A stretch of 64,000 nucleotides of DNA from VXNE01 sp965200505 (lineage in GTDB: Bacteria; Pseudomonadota; Gammaproteobacteria; Pseudomonadales; Azotimanducaceae), in NCBI GenBank assembly GCA_965200505.1, contig OZ241343.1, positions 1,984,001 through 2,048,000 on the forward strand, read 5' to 3'. Positions within the stretch are counted from its first letter, which is position 1, and each line of letters begins with the position of its first letter. The notes below the pieces were generated by a model that did not search any database, had not been told where the DNA came from, and was given only the letters and a program-made list of their open reading frames with translations. Of the stretch, positions 56,214 through 64,000 are shown in pieces. The position numbers and the translations under genes were made by a program.

Positions 56214-58398
56214 GTCCTATTTCGAAGCCCGGCTCCGAGAGGCCGCCTGCCGGGATGAGGTCGCCGCACCGGCAACCATCGATTCGTTAGCCGAATCGCT
56301 CAACAGCTACCTCCCCCCGCCCCAGGTCGCCGACATCGAGCGGGCCTACGAGTTCGCGCGCCACGCCCATGACGGGCAGATGCGGCGCACGCAGCATCCC
56401 TACATCACGCATCCCCTCGCCGTGGCCACGATCTTGGCCGACATGCGCATGGACGATCAATCCATCGCCGCGGCGCTGCTGCATGACGTGTTGGAGGACA
56501 CCGGCGCCACCAAGGAACGCCTCGCCGACAGCTTTGGCGAGGGCGTGGCGGGCATCGTCGATGGCGTCAGCAAGTTGGCCACCATCTTCAACACCCATGA
56601 GCAGGCGCAGGCCGAGAACTTCCAAAAGATGGCGATGGCCACCGCTAGGGACTTGCGCGTCATCCTCGTCAAGCTGGCAGACCGGCTGCACAACATGCGC
56701 ACCATCGGCGCGTTGTCCGGACACAAGCGGCGGCGCATCGCCAAGGAAACGCTCGACCTGTACGCGCCCATCGCCAACCGGCTGGGCATGCACAACGTGA
56801 AGGTGGAGCTGGAAGATCTCGCCTTCAACGCACTGTATCTCTTGCGCTCGGATCGTTTGCGGCGCGCCGTGGCCAGCGCGCGGGGCAACCGCAAGGCGCT
56901 GATGGACGAACTGGGCACGTCCATCGAAGCGGCGCTGCGGCGGGAGGGCATCGACGCCGCGGTGCGCGGGCGCGAGAAGCACCTCTATTCCATCTACGCC
57001 AAGATGAAGACGCAGCGCAAGCCATTCACCGAGATCATGGATGTGTTCGGCTTCCGCATCGTCGTCGATCAGGTGGATGCCTGTTACCGCGCCCTCGGCG
57101 TGATGCACAACCTGTACAAACCCGTGCTGGGGCGCTTCAAGGATTACGTGGCCATCCCCAAGGCGAACGGTTATCAATCCCTGCACACCACGCTGTTCGG
57201 CATGCACGGGGTGCCCATTGAGGTGCAGATTCGCACCCGGCAAATGGACGCGGTGGCGGATCACGGCGTGGCGAGCCACTGGTTCTACAAGTCTCCGGCA
57301 GACAGCTACAACGGTGGCGAAGCGCGCGCCCGGCAATGGGTGCAGGGTTTGCTGGAATTGCAGCAACGCGCCGGAGACCCGTTGGAGTTCGTCGAGAACC
57401 TGAAGATCGACCTGTTCCCAGACGAGGTGTATGTGTTCACCCCAAGGGGCGACATCCTGGAGTTGCCGCGCGGTGCCTGCGCGATAGATTTCGCCTACGC
57501 TGTCCACACGGACATCGGCAACCACTGTGTGGCGTGTCGCATAGACCGGGCGTTGGCGCCGCTGTCCAGACAACTGCAGAGTGGCCAAACCGTTGAGATA
57601 TTGACCACCAAGGACGCCCGACCGAGCCCGGATTGGCTCACCTTCGTGGTTTCCGGGCGCGCCCGCTCGGCGATTCGCCAAGCCTTGAAAGTGCAGCAAC
57701 GCTCGGAATCCATCGCCTTGGGGCGGGCCCTCTTGGATCGTTCGTTGCGCAATGCCGACACCTCCATCAAGCGCTTGGACTTTCGCCGCCTGCGCAAGGT
57801 GTTCCGCGAGTTCGGCGTCCGCAAGCTGGACGACTTGCTGGCCGAGATCGGGCTCGGCAACCGCTTGGCCTACGTCGTGGCGCAACGGCTGCTCTCGGCG
57901 GACAACCCGAACTACGAGGCGGTGGACATCGAACGGGGCGGGCCGGTCGCCATCCGCGGCGGCGAGGGGTTGGTGATTAGTTACAGCCGCTGCTGCGGGC
58001 CGGTGCCGGGCGATGCGGTGATTGGCCACATGACGCCGGAGCGTGGCTTCGTCGTCCACATGGACACCTGCCCGAACTTGGAGGAAGTGCGCCGCCGCAA
58101 GCCGAACGAAATCATTCCCGCGCGGTGGGCGGAATCCATCGCTGGGGAGTTCGACACGTCGCTGTTGTTGTCCGTGCGGCGGCGCAAGGGCGTGATCGCC
58201 CAAGTGGCGGCGTCCATGAACGAGAGCAACGCCGGCATCAACAACATCCACGTCGAGGAGCGCAACGCCGAGTTGTCCAACATCACGGTGGATCTGTCGG
58301 TGGCGGACGTCGAGCATCTGAACCGCATCGTGCGGCGTTTGAGCGCCATCAACACGGTGCAGAACGTGCGCCGCCCGGCCGTCGCGCAAGTGGAGTAG
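56191..58398 (+). CDS. spoT: Bifunctional (p)ppGpp synthetase/hydrolase
   Basis: 735 residues from ATG at 56191 after GTGGGAG. The HD hydrolase domain has LLHDVLEDTGATKERL near residue 100. The synthetase domain has RPFTEIMDVFGFRIV-like KPFTEIMDVFGFRIVVDQVD, NGYQSLHTTLFG near residue 328 and VADHGVASHWFYK. TGS (VFTPRGDILELPRGACAIDF) and a C-terminal ACT domain (VRRRKGVIAQVAASMNESNA) follow. Both activities look intact. Confidence 0.96.
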   Translation: MTQPTTYESYFEARLREAACRDEVAAPATIDSLAESLNSYLPPPQVADIERAYEFARHAHDGQMRRTQHPYITHPLAVATILADMRMDDQSIAAALLHDVLEDTGATKERLADSFGEGVAGIVDGVSKLATIFNTHEQAQAENFQKMAMATARDLRVILVKLADRLHNMRTIGALSGHKRRRIAKETLDLYAPIANRLGMHNVKVELEDLAFNALYLLRSDRLRRAVASARGNRKALMDELGTSIEAALRREGIDAAVRGREKHLYSIYAKMKTQRKPFTEIMDVFGFRIVVDQVDACYRALGVMHNLYKPVLGRFKDYVAIPKANGYQSLHTTLFGMHGVPIEVQIRTRQMDAVADHGVASHWFYKSPADSYNGGEARARQWVQGLLELQQRAGDPLEFVENLKIDLFPDEVYVFTPRGDILELPRGACAIDFAYAVHTDIGNHCVACRIDRALAPLSRQLQSGQTVEILTTKDARPSPDWLTFVVSGRARSAIRQALKVQQRSESIALGRALLDRSLRNADTSIKRLDFRRLRKVFREFGVRKLDDLLAEIGLGNRLAYVVAQRLLSADNPNYEAVDIERGGPVAIRGGEGLVISYSRCCGPVPGDAVIGHMTPERGFVVHMDTCPNLEEVRRRKPNEIIPARWAESIAGEFDTSLLLSVRRRKGVIAQVAASMNESNAGINNIHVEERNAELSNITVDLSVADVEHLNRIVRRLSAINTVQNVRRPAVAQVE

Positions 58399-58404
58399 CC
58401 AACG

Positions 58405-58791
58405 ATGTTCCGCGAAGCCATTCACACCGAGGCAGCCCCCGCCGCCATCGGCGCCTACTCGCAAGCCGTGCGCGTGGGGGAGGTCGTTTACCTTTCCGGG
58501 CAAATCGGGTTGGACCCGGCCACGATGGCGTTGGCGTCGCCAGACCCCGAAGCGCAGATTCGCCAAGTGTTCGAGAACCTCGCCGCGGTGGCGCGAGCCG
58601 CCGGCGGCAGCTTCGCCGACATCGTCAAAGTCACCGTCTATCTCACCGATCTCGCCCACTATGGCGCCGTGAACGAAGTGATGGCGGAGTTCTTCTCCGA
58701 GCCCTATCCGGCGCGCGCGGCGGTCGGCGTGGCGGCGCTGCCACGCGGCGCCTTGGTGGAAGCGGACGCGGTGCTGTTGCTGCCGACTTGA
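58405..58791 (+). CDS. ridA: RidA family enamine/imine deaminase
   Basis: 128 residues. AIGAYSQAVRVGEVVYLSGQ, IGLDPATM, FADIVKVTVYLTDLAHYGAV, PARAAVGVAALPRGALVEAD show the trimeric RidA fold with its active-site Arg. It removes reactive 2-aminoacrylate from PLP enzymes. The position between spoT and recG is common in gammaproteobacteria. Confidence 0.95.
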   Translation: MFREAIHTEAAPAAIGAYSQAVRVGEVVYLSGQIGLDPATMALASPDPEAQIRQVFENLAAVARAAGGSFADIVKVTVYLTDLAHYGAVNEVMAEFFSEPYPARAAVGVAALPRGALVEADAVLLLPT

Positions 58792-58796
58792 GCCAA

Positions 58797-60821
58797 ATGG
58801 CGGCGCGCGGCGACCCGGTGAGCGTGCTGCGCGGCGTGGGGCCGCAAGTGGCCAAGGCCCTCGCCAAAGGCGGTGTCACCACGGTGGGCGAACTGTTGCT
58901 GCACTTGCCGCAGCGCTATCAGGACCGCACCCGTTTCGTGCCCTTGGCCGAGATCAAGATTGGCCAGAGCTGCTTGGTGCGCGGGCAAGTCGTGAAGGTG
59001 GATGCCGGCTACGGGCGGCGGCGGGCGTTCACCGCGACGCTGGAGGAAGGCGGCGGCTTCCTCACGGTGCGCTTCTTCCACTTCACCGCCCGGCAGCGGG
59101 ACATGCTGCGCCCGGGCGTGTGGCTACGCTGCTTCGGCGAAGCGCGCGCCGGCCCGGCCGGGCGCGAAATGGTGCATCCCGAGTATCGCGCTTCCGCCGC
59201 GCGGCCAGACGAGCCAGACGCCGCGCTGACGCCGGTGTACGGCACGCTGGGCGGCGTCACCGGCACACGCCTGCGCGGCTTCATCGCCAGCGCCTTGGAC
59301 GCCGGCGCCGCCGATGGCGGCAGCCACCTGCCGTTGCCGCCGTTCGAGGCGCTGCGGGACGCCATCGCGTTCCTGCACCGGCCGCCGGCGACGGCCACGC
59401 CAGACGAACTCGACGCGGCGCGCACGCGCATCGCCCAAGATGAACTGCTCGCGCAACACCTCTTGATGAAGGATCGCCAAGCGCAGCGCGAGCGCCTCAC
59501 CACCCGGGCGCTGCCGCGCCAGCGCGGCCTTGGGCGCGAGTTGTTGGCGCGGCTCGGCTTTTCGCTCACGCGGGCGCAGCAGCGCGTGGTCGCGGAGGTG
59601 CTAAAGGACTTGGAGCGCAACCGTCCAACCATGCGCCTCCTGCAAGGCGACGTGGGCTCGGGCAAGACGGTGGTCGCCGCGTTCGCGGCCATCCGCGCCG
59701 CGGAACACGGCTGCCAGACGGCGGTGATGGCGCCCACGGAAATCTTGGCCGAACAGCATTACGAGAACTTCTCGGAATGGCTGACGCCGCTCGGCATCGA
59801 GGTGATGGCGATCACCGGCCGACTTGCCGCCGGCGAGCGGCAGGCGCGGCTCGACGCCACCCGGCGGGGCGAGGCGCTGGTGGTGGTCGGCACCCACGCG
59901 CTGTTCCAAGCCACGGTGGACTTCAAGTCGTTGGCGCTCACCATCATCGACGAACAACACCGCTTCGGTGTGCATCAGCGTCTGTCGCTGCGGCACAAGG
60001 GCGATTTGCCGCATCAGCTCATCATGACCGCCACCCCCATCCCGCGCACCCTCACCATGGCGCTGTACGCGGACATGGACGTGTCCGTCATCGACGAGCT
60101 GCCCCCCGGCCGCAAGCCGGTGTTCACCCGCGTGACGCCGGGCTCGCGCCGCGCGGAGGTGATGGAACGGGTGGGCGAATGGTGCCGGGGCGGGCGCCAA
60201 GCGTATTGGGTCTGCACACTGATTGAGGAATCCGAGGCGCTCGATTCACAGGCCGCGGAAAAGGTCGCCGAGGAATTGCGGAAGGCGTTGCCGAACACCA
60301 AGGTGGGCCTCGCCCACGGCCGCCTCACGCCACGCGAACGCGGTGAGGTGATGACCCGCTTCAAGGCCGGCGAAGTGGATGTGTTGGTGGCCACGACGGT
60401 GATCGAGGTGGGCGTGGACGTGCCCAACGCCTCGCTCATGGTGATCGACAATGCGGAGCGTCTGGGCTTGGCGCAACTGCATCAGCTGCGCGGGCGGGTA
60501 GGGCGTGGCGGCCAGCAGAGCCATTGTGTGCTGCTGTTCGAGCCACCGCTAACCGCCGTTGCCCGGCAACGCCTCGCCGCCATGCGCGAGACCAACGATG
60601 GCTTTGCCATCGCGGAGAAGGACTTGGCCTTGCGCGGGCCGGGCGATGTCTTGGGCACCCGGCAAACCGGCGAGGAGACCTTTCGCGTGGCTGATCTCAT
60701 GCGCGACGCGCCGCTCGTGCCGAAGCTCATCGAGCTCGGCGGCCGGCTCGATGCGGACACCAAGGCCGTGGTGTTGGAGACTTGGGGCGGCGGCGGCGCG
60801 GGGGGCTATGTTGAGGTGTGA
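58797..60821 (+). CDS. recG: ATP-dependent DNA helicase RecG
   Basis: 674 residues from ATG at 58797 (MAARGDPVSVLRGVGPQVAK). The wedge/OB domain comes first. The helicase core follows: RLLQGDVGSGKTVVAAFAAI (Walker A), IIDEQHRFGVHQR (DEQH box), MTATPIPRTLTMALYADMDV, ATTVIEVGVDVPNASLMVID, and QLHQLRGRVGRGGQQSHCVL. RecG remodels stalled forks. It starts 5 bp after ridA. Confidence 0.96.
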   Translation: MAARGDPVSVLRGVGPQVAKALAKGGVTTVGELLLHLPQRYQDRTRFVPLAEIKIGQSCLVRGQVVKVDAGYGRRRAFTATLEEGGGFLTVRFFHFTARQRDMLRPGVWLRCFGEARAGPAGREMVHPEYRASAARPDEPDAALTPVYGTLGGVTGTRLRGFIASALDAGAADGGSHLPLPPFEALRDAIAFLHRPPATATPDELDAARTRIAQDELLAQHLLMKDRQAQRERLTTRALPRQRGLGRELLARLGFSLTRAQQRVVAEVLKDLERNRPTMRLLQGDVGSGKTVVAAFAAIRAAEHGCQTAVMAPTEILAEQHYENFSEWLTPLGIEVMAITGRLAAGERQARLDATRRGEALVVVGTHALFQATVDFKSLALTIIDEQHRFGVHQRLSLRHKGDLPHQLIMTATPIPRTLTMALYADMDVSVIDELPPGRKPVFTRVTPGSRRAEVMERVGEWCRGGRQAYWVCTLIEESEALDSQAAEKVAEELRKALPNTKVGLAHGRLTPRERGEVMTRFKAGEVDVLVATTVIEVGVDVPNASLMVIDNAERLGLAQLHQLRGRVGRGGQQSHCVLLFEPPLTAVARQRLAAMRETNDGFAIAEKDLALRGPGDVLGTRQTGEETFRVADLMRDAPLVPKLIELGGRLDADTKAVVLETWGGGGAGGYVEV

Positions 60822-60895
60822 TGGGTGTGGGCGGCGGCGTGGCACGGTCCAGCGCCGTGGTAGCCTCACTTGGTTTCGCGCCTCAGATTTCCACC

Positions 60896-61684
60896 ATGCC
60901 GTTGCTGCTCGACAAGATCATCGGGCTTCTGCTGCTGCCCTTGGGGCTGGCCATGGCGGCGCTGCTCGCCGGTGTGGTCGCGCTGGCATGGCGGCGCCGG
61001 CGCGCGGCTTTCGCGTTGATCGGATTCGCCGCGGCATGGCTTTGGGTTTGGTCCATGCCGCTCGTTCCCACCGCGATGAGCCGCGCGCTCGCGGCGCCGT
61101 ATCCGCCACTGCCGGCCGAAGCGCTGCCGGCCGCGGACGCCATCGTGCTGCTCGGTGGCGGCATCATGCCGACCCGCAGCGGGCACCCGTACCCGAACCT
61201 CGGTAGCGCCGCGGACCGCATCTGGCACGCCGCGCGGCTCTATCACGCGGGAAAGGCGCCCGTCATCGTGGCCACCGCCGGGTCGGTCTGGGGCGATGCG
61301 GCATGGGGCAAGCCAGACAACCAAACCGGCGCCGAGGCGATGCGCATGGCGCTCGTCTCGTGGAACGTGCCGCGTTCGGTCGTCATCATCGAACCCAACA
61401 GCCGTTCCACGCGGGAGAACGCGGTGGAGACGGCGGCCCTCGCGGCGCGCCACGGCTTCGAGGAGTTGCTCTTGGTCACCTCCGCGTCGCACATGCGCCG
61501 CGCCGAGGCGGCGTTTAGGCGCGTCGGCTTGAGCGTGACGCCGGCGGCCTGCGACCACGGTGGCGAACTGGCGCGGCCCGCCGTGTTGCTGTTGATTCCG
61601 ACCGCCGGCGCCTTGTCCGCCAGCAGCAGCCTGCTGCGCGAGCAGATCGGTTGGCTGGCCTACCGTCTGCGCGGCTGGGCGTAG
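60896..61684 (+). CDS. YdcF/ElyC family (DUF218) envelope protein
   Basis: 262 residues from ATG at 60896. Two N-terminal helices (KIIGLLLLPLGLAMAALLAG and AFALIGFAAAWLWVWSMPLV) precede the DUF218 domain: DAIVLLGGGIMPTRSGHPYP, APVIVATAGSVWG, VVIIEPNSRSTRENAVETAA, LLLVTSASHMRRAEAAFRRV. This matches ElyC, which affects peptidoglycan/undecaprenyl lipid metabolism in E. coli. Confidence 0.86.
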   Translation: MPLLLDKIIGLLLLPLGLAMAALLAGVVALAWRRRRAAFALIGFAAAWLWVWSMPLVPTAMSRALAAPYPPLPAEALPAADAIVLLGGGIMPTRSGHPYPNLGSAADRIWHAARLYHAGKAPVIVATAGSVWGDAAWGKPDNQTGAEAMRMALVSWNVPRSVVIIEPNSRSTRENAVETAALAARHGFEELLLVTSASHMRRAEAAFRRVGLSVTPAACDHGGELARPAVLLLIPTAGALSASSSLLREQIGWLAYRLRGWA

Positions 61685-61705
61685 CGGGGCGTCTGTTGTC
61701 CGTGT

Positions 61706-63019
61706 TCAGGCGGCGTCAGCGTCCGCTGGCGTCTCGCGCCGCAACGCCGGCAGCGCCTCCCCTTCACTTCGCGCCACCAGCGCCGTGACGGTGAGGTCGC
61801 TCGTCACGTTCACCGCGGTGCGGCACATGTCGAGCACCCGGTCCACCGCGAGCACCAAGGCGATGGCTTCCACCGGCAAGCCCACGGCACCCAAGATGAG
61901 GGTGATGGCGACCAAGCTCGCGGCCGGGATGCCGGCCACGCCGATGGAGGTGAGCAGCGCCAGCAGCACCACGGTGAACTGCTGCACGAAGGACAGATCG
62001 AACCCCATCACTTGGGCGATGAATATCACCACCACACATTCGTAGAGCGCCGTGCCATCCATGTTCACCGTGGCGCCCAAGGGCAGCACGAAACTAGTGG
62101 CGCGCTTTGAGATGCCGGCCTGTTCCGCGCAGTTGATGGTGACCGGCAAGGTGGCCGAGGAAGACGCGGTGGAGAAGGCCGTCAACTGCGCCGGCAGAAT
62201 CTTGCCGTAGTAGGCATAGGGGCGCACCCCCGCCACCAAGTACAGCAGCAACGGCAACCACACCGCGAAATGGATGGCGAGGGCGGCCAACACCGTGACG
62301 AAGAAGAGCGCGAGGGAGCCCAGCACGGCGAAGCCGGAGACGATGAACGTCTTGCCCACCAGCGCGAACACCCCGATGGGCGCGAAACGCATGATCCACA
62401 GCGTGACGAGGATCATCACGTCGTGGACGCCCTGCCAGAAGTTCTGCAGCGTCTCGGCGGCGGGGCCGGACATCCGCGACATGAAGTAGCCGAACACCAC
62501 GCCCACGAAGATGAGCGCCAGCAACTGCGCTTCCGCCGCGGCGACGAAGATGTTCGGCGGAATGGCGCGGGAGATGATGCCCACGAGGTCCGCCGCGCTG
62601 CGGCCTTCCACCTTGCCCATCGTCTCGGTCGGGTCTGGCAATGCGTTGCGCATCGCCTGCGCATCGCCTTCGCCGGGGCCAACGAGGTTGACGAGCAACA
62701 GCCCGGTGAAGATGGCGAGGAAGCCGGTGACGATGTAGAACCCGATGGTCTTGCCGCCCACGCGCCCGAAGGCGTCCTGCCCGGCCATGTTGCGCACGCC
62801 GACGATGATGGAGGCGAGGATGAGCGGCACCACGATCATCTTGAGGGCGTTCAGGAACAGGCCGCCGAAGAAATCCAAGATGCCGACCAAGGAGGCGCCA
62901 AAGACGGTCGTCTCCGGCGTCGCGGGGGCTGCGACCAGCGCGGCCAGCACCAGGGCGCCGGCGATTTGCCAATGCAGCGGCAGCGCGAGTGCGCGGCGCA
63001 GTGGGTTGCCTTCACTCAT
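61706..63019 (-). CDS. Dicarboxylate/amino acid:cation symporter (DAACS family)
   Basis: 437 residues with 8 helices and two re-entrant loops. STASSSATLPVTINCAEQAG (hairpin 1), LPLGATVNMDGTALYECVVV (NMDGT motif) and IGVAGIPAASLVAITLILGA (hairpin 2) are diagnostic, as is LAVDRVLDMCRTAVNVTSDL near the end. It imports glutamate, aspartate or C4-dicarboxylates with Na+ or H+. The exact substrate is not predictable. Confidence 0.93.
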   Translation of the reverse strand: MSEGNPLRRALALPLHWQIAGALVLAALVAAPATPETTVFGASLVGILDFFGGLFLNALKMIVVPLILASIIVGVRNMAGQDAFGRVGGKTIGFYIVTGFLAIFTGLLLVNLVGPGEGDAQAMRNALPDPTETMGKVEGRSAADLVGIISRAIPPNIFVAAAEAQLLALIFVGVVFGYFMSRMSGPAAETLQNFWQGVHDVMILVTLWIMRFAPIGVFALVGKTFIVSGFAVLGSLALFFVTVLAALAIHFAVWLPLLLYLVAGVRPYAYYGKILPAQLTAFSTASSSATLPVTINCAEQAGISKRATSFVLPLGATVNMDGTALYECVVVIFIAQVMGFDLSFVQQFTVVLLALLTSIGVAGIPAASLVAITLILGAVGLPVEAIALVLAVDRVLDMCRTAVNVTSDLTVTALVARSEGEALPALRRETPADADAA

Positions 63020-63127
63020 GCGGAATCCCCCCTGTTGGCCACGCTAGGAGACTGCCGCGGGTGCGGTTTTGTCAAGCGGTTGAAGTTCCGGGTAGCGCTG
63101 GCAAGTCGCCGCGAAGCTGGGGCGGCG

Positions 63128-64000
63128 CTACTCGTCCGCCCCGTTGCCGCGCTCAGGCGTGTACCAGATGGGGGATGAGTAGGCGCGTTCTTGAATGGTT
63201 GGTGGGCCATGGTCCGCGCGCTCCATGCCCAGCGCCAAGGCATCGAGGTGGGTATGGCGCGGGGTGGGGATTTCGAGCACTCGGGCGTAGTAAAAGGCTG
63301 GCCGGTCTGGGTCGAAGGTGGGGTCGGCCCAAGCGGTGCCGAGTTCCGTGGCGCCGATCACATTTCGATAGCGGCCGGTGGCGAGATCGACCGTGTTGCC
63401 CACCGCCGGGACTTTCCCTGCGGAACTCCGTTCGCGCTCGCCGGCCCACGCCACGTCGAACACTTGCTCTTGAGCCTGCCCGGCCGCGTTTAGCCAACCC
63501 TTGACGATTTGCACCCGATCCAAGTTGGCGCCCGCCGGGGCTTTCAGCGCCTCCACCTCGAAGACCAGCTTGGCGCCGCCGACCGGCCGCCCCAGCTCGC
63601 CGCCCATCGGGGTGCGTCCATCCTCAATGCCGGCATCTGCGTTGCCGGCGCCGCCCTGCCAGCCGCCGAAGAAGCGCAGCCGGATGCGCGGGCCGGTGGT
63701 GGCATAGGTCTCGCGCCGTTGCATCGCCGAGAGGATTGCTTCCCGGGTGTTCGCTGTGGCCCACACGGCCGCTAGGCCGGACGCGGACATGGTCCAGCCC
63801 GTCGCGCCGCCGGAGATCACCACGATGTCCTTGGATTCCGGCGTGGAATCCAGCGCCATCTTGCCGCCGAAGTTGTCCTCCACCGCGGTGGCGAGGCCGG
63901 TGTGGGAGTCCGTCGAGCCGATGAGGCCGAATTGAAACGGATTCACGCCGAGGCGCTCGCCCAGCGCAAGGCCGCGCTGCAACGCCGAACGCGCGTAGTC
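63128..64000 (-). CDS. DUF3604 family protein, partial
   Basis: The frame is open to the right edge (DYARSALQRGLALGERLGVN), so the N-terminus is missing. NPFQFGLIGSTDSHTGLATA and SAMQRRETYATTGPRIRLRF match DUF3604, which resembles PHP-type metal-dependent phosphoesterases. It ends ERAYSSPIWYTPERGNGADE. Full members are ~600-700 residues and often carry a signal peptide. Function unknown. Confidence 0.85.
   Translation of the reverse strand, partial: DYARSALQRGLALGERLGVNPFQFGLIGSTDSHTGLATAVEDNFGGKMALDSTPESKDIVVISGGATGWTMSASGLAAVWATANTREAILSAMQRRETYATTGPRIRLRFFGGWQGGAGNADAGIEDGRTPMGGELGRPVGGAKLVFEVEALKAPAGANLDRVQIVKGWLNAAGQAQEQVFDVAWAGERERSSAGKVPAVGNTVDLATGRYRNVIGATELGTAWADPTFDPDRPAFYYARVLEIPTPRHTHLDALALGMERADHGPPTIQERAYSSPIWYTPERGNGADE

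Noticed and set aside
56287..58659. 790-codon minus-strand frame opposite spoT
   Set aside because: Shadow frame; spoT has every expected motif.

Overview
The window looks like a GC-rich gammaproteobacterial chromosome. The main evidence is the block gyrA-serC-pheA-hisC-tyrA-cmk-rpsA-ihfB-lapA (33.9 to 23.9 kb, minus strand) and the block rpoZ-spoT-ridA-recG (55.9 to 60.8 kb, plus strand), both with gammaproteobacterial gene order. No rRNA, tRNA, phage or CRISPR array was seen. Abundant toxin-antitoxin remnants, Rpn-type nucleases, long G tracts and broken genes resemble genomes of host-associated or particle-living marine bacteria, but the sequence does not prove a lifestyle.

Layout. 1-1.8 kb: an Rpn family nuclease running off the left edge, next to remnants of a carboxylesterase and a DNA methyltransferase. 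1.8-8.5 kb: a very large Ig-like/Calx-beta-like/leucine-rich-repeat surface protein, lying between two 92-bp copies of the 5' region of the next gene and carrying a 20-base G:C tract where its signal peptide begins. 8.5-11.4 kb: a lone cytochrome oxidase subunit III gene and the copper ATPase copA. 11.4-14.2 kb: a minus-strand surface-sugar operon (epimerase, WecA-like transferase, hydrolase). 14.2-15.3 kb: a tandem duplication of a small gene with a nitrile-hydratase-like leader (NHLP), each copy behind a promoter whose -35/-10 spacer is mostly a G tract. 15.3-24.3 kb: a hairpin-rich intergenic stretch, then a ComEA-like protein, NhaD, cytochrome b561, an XRE/DUF4258 pair, a third NHLP gene, cytochrome c-prime, a DUF2779 nuclease and a nucleotidyltransferase pair.

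34-51.8 kb is a defence and addiction island. It holds a type II restriction-modification pair resembling the Bpu10I family, FitA/VapC, ImmA/XRE regulators, and a compact ubiquitin-like conjugation operon (Ubl, E2-like, JAB-E1 fusion). It also holds a DUF262 restriction protein beside an HExxH protein. Several addiction modules have an intact antitoxin and a cut-off toxin (VapB/VapC, HipB/HipA, Phd/VapC) or no recognisable toxin (a second Phd). A broken HicB, a frameshifted kinase and a rearranged partial gene copy are also present. 52-55.3 kb: a fourth NHLP gene directly upstream of a TonB-dependent receptor. 55.3-64 kb: housekeeping genes, a YdcF-like protein, a dicarboxylate/amino-acid symporter and a DUF3604 protein cut by the right edge.

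Strongest candidates for new biology: (1) the E2-like protein of the ubiquitin-like operon has no cysteine and the Ubl has no C-terminal diglycine; (2) G-tract promoter spacers of 16 and 18 nt suggest phase-variable expression of NHLP peptides whose cores are His-rich and cysteine-free, with no maturase in view; (3) a C20 tract leaves the giant surface protein out of frame with the only obvious start.
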